Shown here piece by piece: positions 16,493 to 21,743 of a stretch of DNA of 21,743 nt (position 1 is its first letter; each line of letters begins with the position of its first letter). Under the pieces are notes generated by a model. It worked only from the letters and a program-made list of their open reading frames with translations. It was not told the DNA's origin and did not search any database. The stretch is from an uncultured Collinsella sp. GTDB taxonomy: Bacteria > Actinomycetota > Coriobacteriia > Coriobacteriales > Coriobacteriaceae. The stretch lies in the NCBI GenBank assembly GCA_900550415.1, contig URSO01000036.1, forward strand, positions 1 through 21,743, read 5' to 3'. The position numbers and the translations under genes were made by a program.

Positions 16493-16534
16493 CACGCACG
16501 GGCTGTGGCACCGCCCGGCGATGCAGCAGCCCCG

Positions 16535-18163
16535 CTAGGCCTCGTAGACCACCTTGCCGGCAATCATCGTGAGAGACGCCGTGGCCTCGAGGACCTCAGC
16601 CGGTTCGCAGTCAAAGAGGTTGCGGTCGAGCACACAGATATCAGCCTGTTTGCCGCATGCGAGCGTACCGATGCGATCCTCGGCATGCATGGCGTAGGCG
16701 CTGCCGTAGGTGTAGGCGCGCAAGGCCTCGGCCATGGTGATGCGCTCCTGCGGGAACCACCCTTCTGGGTTGGAACCGTCCTCGAGCATGCGGAAGGCTG
16801 CGCCGTACACCTCCTCCATGGGCTCCAAGCCCACAACGGGGAAGTCGCTGCCCAAGTGCACCACGGCACCGCTGGCAAGCAGGCTGTGCAGGGGCCACGA
16901 AAGCGCTGCACGCTCGGGGCCCACGGCATCGTCCTTGGCAAGGTCAGCCATATCGAGCAGCATGTGCCACGGTTGCATGCCGGGGCATATACCAAGCTCT
17001 GCGTAGCGCGGCAGATCCTCGGGCTGAACCGTCTCGTTGTGCTCCATGGAGTGGCGGCAACCCCGCTTACCATGCAAGCGCTCGCCCTCCTCAAAGCAAT
17101 CGAGCACAAAACGCACCGAGCGATCGCCGATCGTATGGACGCGCGTGTCAACGCCCCATTCCTGCGCCCTGACAATGGCGGCACGGATGCGCTCTGGATC
17201 CTCCGCGGGCTCACCGCAGGTATCGGGCGCGTTGGAATAGGGTTCAAGCATCCAAGCGGTGTGGTCGGAGCACACGCCATCAAGAAACTGCTTAAAGCCG
17301 TGCCACTCGACCTGCGTGCCAGGGAAGTTGTACTTGGCCTTGATTTGATCGAGCGTCATGCTCTCGTTCTCAAACAGATCGGTGTACAAAAAGACGCGCA
17401 GCGGCAATTCGTCCTTGGCATTAAGATCCGCAAGCACTGCATACGGGTTTTCCATGCTCACAAACGTAGGATTGACCATGCCGACAGTGGTGATGCCAAA
17501 GCTGTTAGCGCGCTTTGCCGTCTTGGTAAACGAAGCTTCCGCAACGTCCATCGCGGGGTCGTAGACCTCATCCATAAAGAAGGAGCCGGCATTGTTGGAA
17601 AACACGCCCGTCAGGTTGCCGTCGGCATCCTTAAGGATCTTGCCGCCTGCGGGATCGGGCGTCTGCGAAGTCACTCCCACCTTGTTGATGGCACAGGTAT
17701 TGGCGCTAAAGGTATGCAGGTCAACCTGCTGCAGGAAGACCGGGCGGTCGGAGATGTATTCATCGATCATCGCGGCCGTGGGCATCTCGGGGATATCCCA
17801 CTGGAACTGAATGATTTGGCAGCCCAGAATCCACTCATTATCGGGATGGGCGTTCGCAAACGCTACAACACGCTCCATCGCCATCTCAAAACTGGTGCAA
17901 TCGATAAGGTTGACGGCAAAATCGGGGTCGGTCATAAACGCACCCTGAGCAAAATGCGTGTGCGAGTCAATCAGGCCAGGCATAACGAGCTGGTCGCCAA
18001 AGTCGCGCACCTCAGTATCGGGGCCGATAAACGGCGCCAAGTGGGCATCGTCACCGCAGGCAACGATCTTATCGCCACGCACGGCAACGCCGCCCTTAAA
18101 CGGTTCGATCCCATCGCCGGTAAAAACGGCATTGCTCTTGATTACTACATCAGCCTTCTCCAT
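16535..18163 (-). CDS. YtcJ-like metal-dependent amidohydrolase (amidohydrolase_3 family)
   Basis: The 542-residue protein has the amidohydrolase_3 plan. An N-terminal beta-sandwich (DVVIKSNAVFTGDG, GDKIVACGDD) is followed by the metal-binding His68-x-His70 in MPGLIDSHTHFAQG. Further metal and substrate residues are in DTRVHTIGDRSVR and RHSMEHNE, then LGSDFPV with the active-site aspartate, and a C-terminal sandwich (GTLACGKQADICVLDRNLFD). Such enzymes hydrolyse amide or imide bonds of small molecules in the cytoplasm; the substrate is not predictable. No signal peptide is seen. The ATG at 18163 follows GAGGAGG by six bases; the 41 upstream in-frame codons lack any family resemblance. It is first in an operon with the MATE transporter and sits next to a membrane LuxR regulator reading in the same direction. 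Confidence 0.93.
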   Translation of the reverse strand: MEKADVVIKSNAVFTGDGIEPFKGGVAVRGDKIVACGDDAHLAPFIGPDTEVRDFGDQLVMPGLIDSHTHFAQGAFMTDPDFAVNLIDCTSFEMAMERVVAFANAHPDNEWILGCQIIQFQWDIPEMPTAAMIDEYISDRPVFLQQVDLHTFSANTCAINKVGVTSQTPDPAGGKILKDADGNLTGVFSNNAGSFFMDEVYDPAMDVAEASFTKTAKRANSFGITTVGMVNPTFVSMENPYAVLADLNAKDELPLRVFLYTDLFENESMTLDQIKAKYNFPGTQVEWHGFKQFLDGVCSDHTAWMLEPYSNAPDTCGEPAEDPERIRAAIVRAQEWGVDTRVHTIGDRSVRFVLDCFEEGERLHGKRGCRHSMEHNETVQPEDLPRYAELGICPGMQPWHMLLDMADLAKDDAVGPERAALSWPLHSLLASGAVVHLGSDFPVVGLEPMEEVYGAAFRMLEDGSNPEGWFPQERITMAEALRAYTYGSAYAMHAEDRIGTLACGKQADICVLDRNLFDCEPAEVLEATASLTMIAGKVVYEA

Positions 18164-18476
18164 GTGAGCCTCCTCAGACGTTTTAGGATGTAACGCGGGT
18201 ACACCGCCCGCGCTGGCTTTCGGTCGGGAGCAAAGCACTCCCGCATCGGCGCGTGCCTGTAAGCCGTACTCAGATGTCTGTCTCACGTCCGCGGCTTCGC
18301 GCTATATCCATTGATACACAGGGGCAAACCCATGCCAAGGTCAGGGGCCGCAAACGGTCAGTTTAAGCCGGTTTACACTTTTTACCTGCGGGTTTATTGT
18401 CTGAGATTAATGCCGCTTCATTACGCCCAACGGCGCCCGCCTTATCGGCAAGGCTCGCATTCAAGGAAAAATAGGG
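18164..18476. other. Gap between the LuxR regulator and the amidohydrolase (313 bases)
   Basis: No gene is supported. It should contain the promoter of the amidohydrolase-MATE operon (minus strand), perhaps bound by the neighbouring LuxR-type regulator. Small hairpins are present (CGGGAG/CTCCCG at 18225-18243, GCCTT/AAGGC at 18439-18454). No convincing -10/-35 pair or long palindrome was found. Confidence 0.5.
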
Positions 18477-19469
18477 CTAGGAACGCCAAAAGGCATCTAT
18501 GAGGTCATCTCGGTTGGAGACACCGCTTTTAACGTAGATGCGATGCAAGTGCGCCTTGACAGTGCCAGGGCTGATGACCAACTCGCTGGCGATGTTTTGG
18601 GCGTCGTTGCCCTTCAGCACCAGCGTGAGCACCTCCTGCTCGCGCCGCGACAGCTTATGGGCATCGGCATAGATCACAACGCGTGATGCTAGATCGTCCC
18701 CAGAGCGTGCGCTCTCGGCCGCCACGTCCTCATCGGCACGCGGATGACGGGCATACACGCGCAGGATATGGCTAAACTGGCAAAAGAGTTGGACCGCGCA
18801 TACCACGAGCAGCACGTTTTCGGAGATATTGCGCTCGGACAGATACCACAAAAAGAGGCTGATGACGGGGTTTTGAGAGTCGGGGCGGCAGAGCAAAATC
18901 ATGTAGGTGTCCTCGGCGATTACGCAAAACGCAAGAACGAGTGCCACCTTCCAAAAGAGCTTTGAGCGGTCGAGGTCGAGTTTCTCAACACGCGTGGCCC
19001 TGTGCCGGTAATGCCAGGCGGCATAGGCAAGACATCCTACATTGCCCAGGTCACGCGTGAGCCAAAAGAGATACTGCTGCACCTCTCCGGCAGCACCGCT
19101 GCGAGGCACCAGCACCAATTGCAAGATTGAAAACGGCACGATAGCAAGTCCGAGCATGCGCGACGTCGGTCTTTTGCGCAAGCGCGCAAACATCCACAGT
19201 ACCACGCAGGCATAGATGGCAATACCGAGCACGCAGCGCAGCAAGGGGTGCTGCAACGGCTCGCTAAAGGTAACAGCGTATTCGTATTTGAGCCGATTGT
19301 ACTCGTCAAAAAAAATGACCGACATATCGAGCATGTAGAGCAAAAAGCCCGCCGCGGCCACCAGGCTGTCGCGACGGCGCGTCATGAGCCAAACCACCAA
19401 TGCCACGGCACTGGTCACCAGAGCCACACCCATGATAATCGTGGTGTAGATATAGAACGCGAAACTCAT
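18477..19469 (-). CDS. Membrane-bound LuxR-family transcriptional regulator
   Basis: This 330-residue protein has an N-terminal membrane domain of about seven hydrophobic helices (from FYIYTTIIMGVALVTSAVAL to NVLLVVCAVQLFCQF). A short acidic linker joins it to a C-terminal LuxR helix-turn-helix (about 272-328: LSRREQEVLTLVLKGNDAQN, then IASELVISPGTVKAHLHRIY). No receiver or ligand-binding soluble domain is present. Regulators of this build are numerous in Coriobacteriia and often lie beside a transporter or enzyme they control, which here would be the amidohydrolase-MATE operon downstream on the same strand. The ATG at 19469 has GGGAGG five bases upstream. The signal sensed by the membrane part is unknown. 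Confidence 0.92.
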   Translation of the reverse strand: MSFAFYIYTTIIMGVALVTSAVALVVWLMTRRRDSLVAAAGFLLYMLDMSVIFFDEYNRLKYEYAVTFSEPLQHPLLRCVLGIAIYACVVLWMFARLRKRPTSRMLGLAIVPFSILQLVLVPRSGAAGEVQQYLFWLTRDLGNVGCLAYAAWHYRHRATRVEKLDLDRSKLFWKVALVLAFCVIAEDTYMILLCRPDSQNPVISLFLWYLSERNISENVLLVVCAVQLFCQFSHILRVYARHPRADEDVAAESARSGDDLASRVVIYADAHKLSRREQEVLTLVLKGNDAQNIASELVISPGTVKAHLHRIYVKSGVSNRDDLIDAFWRS

Positions 19470-19530
19470 GCCCGCCTCCCCTGTCTAGATGCCGTGAGGA
19501 TGTTGACAGATTCTTTGCCGCAAGATTAGA

Positions 19531-19584
19531 CTCACCGATTAAACGTACTGTATCGTTTAGATAAACAAGCTGTGTCTCACCGAT
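19531..19584. promoter_or_regulatory. Candidate operator between the LuxR gene and the 63-residue gene
   Basis: TAAACG-N8-CGTTTA (19540-19559) is an inverted repeat of the right size for a dimeric regulator. It is bracketed by a direct repeat, CTCACCGAT, at 19531-19539 and 19576-19584. A perfect TTGACA (19503-19508) lies upstream on the plus strand, but no good -10 box is found at the right spacing. The divergent LuxR protein is an obvious candidate binder; this is inference. Confidence 0.4.
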
Positions 19585-19597
19585 GAAAGGAGATGCC

Positions 19598-19789
19598 ATG
19601 GCGCCTATCGCACCGCTCAAAATACTCGTTGCCCCTGCCGCCAAGGCCATCGTCCACCTGTGCGACTCACTTACCTACAATGACGTCCCCTGTGTCGTCG
19701 AAGAGCGTTCGGACAGCTGCCCCTATCTGGGCCACGTCCCCTACTTTGCGCCTAAGCTCGTTTCCGATCCCGAGCACCGCGAACAGTAA
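19598..19789 (+). CDS. Small 63-residue protein of unknown function
   Basis: I do not recognise this protein. It begins MAPIAPLKILVAPAAKAIVH and contains Cys22, Cys32 and Cys41 in the second half (CDSLTYNDVPCVVEERSDSC). It has no long hydrophobic segment and no signal peptide. Support for a real gene is good for its size: an AAAGGAG site five bases before the ATG, an intrinsic terminator just after the stop, and codon use like its neighbours. An ATG five codons earlier overlaps the ribosome site. It is divergent from the LuxR-type regulator and convergent with the amino acid permease. The cysteines could bind a metal, but the spacing matches no motif I know. Confidence 0.7.
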   Translation: MAPIAPLKILVAPAAKAIVHLCDSLTYNDVPCVVEERSDSCPYLGHVPYFAPKLVSDPEHREQ

Positions 19790-19802
19790 TCCAAGATGCA
19801 CC

Positions 19803-19835
19803 AAGCGCTGCGTAACTCGCGGCGCTTACTGTTTT
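19803..19835 (+). terminator. Terminator of the 63-residue gene
   Basis: AAGCGC (19803-19808) and GCGCTT (19822-19827), with an inner GCG/CGC pairing, form a stem followed by ACTGTTTT. It lies 13 bases past the stop and overlaps the 3' end of the convergent permease gene. An outer TGCACCAA/TTGGTGCA pair (19797-19804, 19834-19841) extends the symmetry and may serve the permease transcript too. Confidence 0.65.
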
Positions 19836-21235
19836 GGTGCAAAGTAACCTGACCCCCGTGCACCAACGCCGGGATTGTCGACGCTTCGGCCGCGGCGCGA
19901 TATGAGGCGCGAAACCTCGCCCAATAACAGGCCAATCACTACGCCCGCGAGAATCGGCAACTTTGCCATCTCGGCAGGTGAGCTGTTGAGCGGCACAATC
20001 GTAGCAACAATCGAAAGCACGAGCTCCACCACGGGAATCGCAAGCGCCACCGCGAGCACCTTGCCCTCGAAAGGCGCACGGAACACACGCGAGCGATTAT
20101 CGTGCTTGCGCAGACGCCAAAACGCTGGGAACATGGGAATATAGCTCATGAGCAGAAAGACGACGTTCATCGAGAAGAAGACCCAAAAGACGTCGGAACC
20201 CTCACCCAGCGGAATCTGGAGCAGCAGCACCAGACTGGCAAAACAGCCGTTAATGAGCGCCGAGCCGTTGGGCATGCCGGTCTTTTTGGACACCAGCGCA
20301 AAGGGGCGCGGCATGTTGCCGTGACGTGCGGCATAGCTCGCTACGTTGTTGACGCCAAAGCTCCAGCAGATCATATTGGCGAACAGCGTCACCAAAAAGG
20401 CCACGCCCACGACCATCGTCAGCGGGTGGGTGCGCCCCACCATAGCGGCGACTGCGTCCACAATGCCCGAATCGAGTGAAAGCTGCTCGGTGGGAACCGC
20501 GGCTCCAATGCCAATGCCACAGATGATGTAGATCGCCGCAATGGCCACGCCACCGGCAATAACCGCCTTGGGGATATCACGCGACGGGTTCTTCATCGTG
20601 CTGGCAAAGGTCGCGACCACTTCGAAGCCCATAAAGTTGAACAGGATAATCGATAGGTACGTCAACGAATTGGTGTCGCCCAGATCTGGAATGAAGGTCT
20701 TAAACGACATGTCGTTGGCAAAGCCGTTATTGCAGGCAAACCAAATGCCGACGATTCCCACCGCAGCGGTAATGAGCACCTTGATGACGGCGCCGCCGTC
20801 CATAACCCAATCGGCCTCCGCCACCGGCTGCATTGCCATGACCGTGACGCCCCACACAAAGGCAATCTCGATGGCAATTCGGATCCCGAGTGAAAACTCG
20901 ATACCCCACACCGCATTAATGACACTGGGGAACATGCAGGCGATACTTGCCACCCACAGCGGAAAGTTAACCCAGTAGCACCAAGAGCAACGGGCGCCCC
21001 AACGGTCGCCCAGGCCCAAGCGAACCCAATCGTACAGGCCGCCCTCGGAATCAAACGCCGTACCCAGCTCGGCCACCACCAGACCATAGGGAAGCAAAAA
21101 CGTAATGATAAGGAAAATCCACCAGAAGAACTGTACGTTACCCATGGCAGATGCCGGAGCCGCCGCCTCGATGGTAAACACGACGCAGATAACCGAAAGG
21201 ATGACCTCGATCAGGGAGAACTTTTTACCTGCCAT
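19826..21235 (-). CDS. APC-superfamily amino acid permease or antiporter
   Basis: The 469-residue protein has about 12 transmembrane segments. The first begins FSLIEVILSVICVVFTIEAA, the place of the unwound TM1 of APC transporters. Further family marks are YGLVVAELGTAFDSEGGLYDWV in TM2-TM3, SIILFNFMGFEVVATFASTMKNPSRDIPKA in the TM6 region and NNVASYAARHGNMPRPFALVSKKTGMPN. It would import or exchange amino acids across the cell membrane; the pattern is closest to glutamate/GABA-type or related exchangers, but the substrate is uncertain. The ATG at 21235 has AGGGGG eight bases upstream. The start overlaps the stop of a 60-residue upstream gene, indicating translational coupling. A long structured leader suggests control by attenuation. 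Confidence 0.92.
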   Translation of the reverse strand: MAGKKFSLIEVILSVICVVFTIEAAAPASAMGNVQFFWWIFLIITFLLPYGLVVAELGTAFDSEGGLYDWVRLGLGDRWGARCSWCYWVNFPLWVASIACMFPSVINAVWGIEFSLGIRIAIEIAFVWGVTVMAMQPVAEADWVMDGGAVIKVLITAAVGIVGIWFACNNGFANDMSFKTFIPDLGDTNSLTYLSIILFNFMGFEVVATFASTMKNPSRDIPKAVIAGGVAIAAIYIICGIGIGAAVPTEQLSLDSGIVDAVAAMVGRTHPLTMVVGVAFLVTLFANMICWSFGVNNVASYAARHGNMPRPFALVSKKTGMPNGSALINGCFASLVLLLQIPLGEGSDVFWVFFSMNVVFLLMSYIPMFPAFWRLRKHDNRSRVFRAPFEGKVLAVALAIPVVELVLSIVATIVPLNSSPAEMAKLPILAGVVIGLLLGEVSRLISRRGRSVDNPGVGARGSGYFAPKQ

Positions 21236-21407
21236 GGCGCGCGCCCCCTACAGCAAAAAGGATGGCATCTGTACCGAAGGCGCAGCCCAAGGTAGGGTTG
21301 CAGGCCGCGTCACCGGTGCAGGTGCCATCCCAGAGAGAGGAGAGGATGCATTTGTTGGACCAACGCTCGCGGAACAGGCGCGTGTAGATAACGATACGCT
21401 GGTACAT
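21225..21407 (-). CDS. Small 60-residue four-cysteine protein or leader peptide, coupled to the permease
   Basis: I do not recognise this protein. It starts MYQRIVIYTRLFRERWSNKC and has cysteines at 20, 30, 36 and 42 in a Gly/Thr/Ala-rich middle (CTGDAACNPTLGC), ending in a short hydrophobic stretch (AILFAVGGA). A GGAG site lies five bases before the ATG, and codon use is of the host type (C or G in most third positions). The reading frame runs into the permease gene, overlapping its first 11 bases, so it would couple translation of the two. A terminator-like hairpin lies inside its own coding sequence, so it could equally act as a leader peptide whose translation governs read-through. In that case the content of Cys, Arg or Thr codons might be the signal. 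Confidence 0.6.
   Translation of the reverse strand: MYQRIVIYTRLFRERWSNKCILSSLWDGTCTGDAACNPTLGCAFGTDAILFAVGGARHGR
21255..21330 (-). terminator. Terminator-like hairpin just before the permease gene (attenuator candidate)
   Basis: On the minus strand GGATGGCACCTG (21330-21319) pairs with CAGATGCCATCC (21271-21260), with one G-U pair, and is followed directly by TTTTT (21259-21255). The apical part of about 47 bases can fold further. It lies inside the 60-residue gene and ends 20 bases before the permease start codon, so ribosomes on that gene would disrupt it. Confidence 0.55.
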
Positions 21408-21462
21408 AGATACTCCGATCAAAACGGCCGCGTTCACGACCGATAACTTTCGGCAATTGAAA

Positions 21463-21531
21463 ACGCGTCTGACCTGGGAAATTCAAGCGAACAATTGGCC
21501 TAACCCGCAAAAAATCCCAGGCCAGACGCGT
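21463..21531 (-). promoter_or_regulatory. 17-bp hairpin in the permease leader with a possible alternative fold
   Basis: Positions 21463-21479 pair with 21515-21531 (TCCCAGGCCAGACGCGT) with one G-U. On the minus strand TTTTC follows the stem. Inside, TGGCCT and AGGCCA can form a competing shorter stem that would break the long one. That is the behaviour expected of a switch; which form is used is not known. Confidence 0.5.
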
Positions 21532-21547
21532 ACTCAATCAAAGAAAA

Positions 21548-21579
21548 GGGCACTCCGAAGTGGAGGCAACGGAGTGCCC
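21548..21579 (-). terminator. Intrinsic terminator in the permease leader
   Basis: On the minus strand GGGCACTCCG (21579-21570) pairs perfectly with CGGAGTGCCC (21557-21548) around a 12-base loop and is followed by TTTTCTTT. It lies 140 bases upstream of the 60-residue gene. It either ends a transcript from a gene beyond the window or is the conditional terminator of this operon's leader. Confidence 0.85.
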
Positions 21580-21583
21580 AAAG

Positions 21584-21675
21584 AAAACCCAACCGACCAA
21601 GACATCGGGCAAGCCGACCATCAATGCCCCAAGATGGTTCGATTCGCCGATTGTCCGATTGATCGGCTGGGTTTT
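21584..21675 (-). ncRNA. Nested stem structure, riboswitch-like leader domain candidate
   Basis: Read on the minus strand, a 15-bp closing stem is formed by 21675-21661 and 21598-21584 (AAAACCCAGCCGAUC with GGUCGGUUGGGUUUU, two G-U pairs). Inside it AUCGG (21651-21647) pairs with CCGAU (21608-21604). Inside that, ACCAUC (21638-21633) pairs with GAUGGU (21622-21617). The intrinsic terminator at 21548-21579 starts four bases after the closing stem. I know of no riboswitch class with this sequence, and the T-box consensus is absent. Confidence 0.45.
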
Positions 21676-21710
21676 CGAGGTGCCCCAGGTCGCCGCGAAA
21701 GAGGAGCGAA

Positions 21711-21726
21711 GCGTACTTCGGTACGC
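21711..21726. promoter_or_regulatory. UUCG-tetraloop hairpin at the window edge
   Basis: GCGTAC (21711-21716) and GTACGC (21721-21726) close a TTCG tetraloop, a very stable RNA fold. The surrounding bases (21676-21743) contain no supported gene and are cut by the end of the window, so the larger structure cannot be judged. Confidence 0.4.
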
Positions 21727-21743
21727 GAGCGACGGTTTGAGCG

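Noticed and set aside
16439..16495. N-terminal extension of the MATE protein (MPPIHSFIHSSIS)
   Set aside because: It is the translation of an ATGA-type microsatellite. The internal ATG at 16438 has a good ribosome site and starts just before the family's usual N-terminus.
21408..21743. T-box leader for the permease
   Set aside because: The conserved T-box sequence (GGGUGGNACC-like) and its antiterminator could not be found on the minus strand, although the general stem-terminator layout would have fitted.

Overview
The window looks like a piece of a high-G+C, strictly anaerobic gut Actinobacterium of the class Coriobacteriia, most likely Collinsella. The reasons are the fermentative gene content (pyruvate formate-lyase), Actinobacterial codon use with strong Shine-Dalgarno sites, a membrane-bound LuxR-type regulator of the kind common in this class, and GC-rich IS110-family elements. 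This is an impression from the proteins; no database search was made.

Layout. Positions 1-1425 hold an IS110-family element whose left end lies outside the window; its transposase is frameshifted and carries a C-terminal Cro/CI-like helix-turn-helix. Positions 1427-3925 (minus strand) hold a pyruvate formate-lyase split into two genes: a 683-residue catalytic chain with the Cys-Cys pair but no glycyl-radical domain, then, across an 85-base gap with two hairpins, an 83-residue protein that is exactly the missing radical domain. Divergent from it, 4463-9146 is a tightly overlapped three-gene operon: a MarR-type regulator and the two unlike halves of a heterodimeric ABC exporter, closed by a clear terminator. 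A repeat-rich intergenic stretch (9150-9700) precedes a class I DAHP synthase (9727-10758), the entry enzyme of aromatic amino acid synthesis.

Positions 10865-12396 are a complete IS1111-type IS110-family element with 14-bp subterminal inverted repeats, an intact transposase and about 280 bases of structured non-coding DNA downstream of it. That non-coding stretch contains short matches to both target flanks and to the circle junction that rejoining the two ends would create, which is what a bridge (seek) RNA should show. Next come a GNAT acetyltransferase (12616-13266), a second repeat-rich gap, and an AAA/DUF4143 ATPase (13641-14810, minus) preceded by four 23-bp tandem repeats.

The right third holds a MATE exporter and a YtcJ-like amidohydrolase in one minus-strand operon (15062-18163), a membrane LuxR-type regulator (18477-19469, minus), a divergent 63-residue small protein with its own terminator, and an APC-family amino acid permease (19826-21235, minus). 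The permease is translationally coupled to an upstream 60-residue four-cysteine small protein. Its leader carries a nested stem structure followed directly by an intrinsic terminator, then two more hairpins, which is the architecture of an attenuation-controlled or riboswitch-like leader.

The most interesting observations are the split pyruvate formate-lyase, the readable bridge-RNA candidate of the second IS element, the structured leader of the permease, and several unnamed dispersed or palindromic repeats in the gaps.
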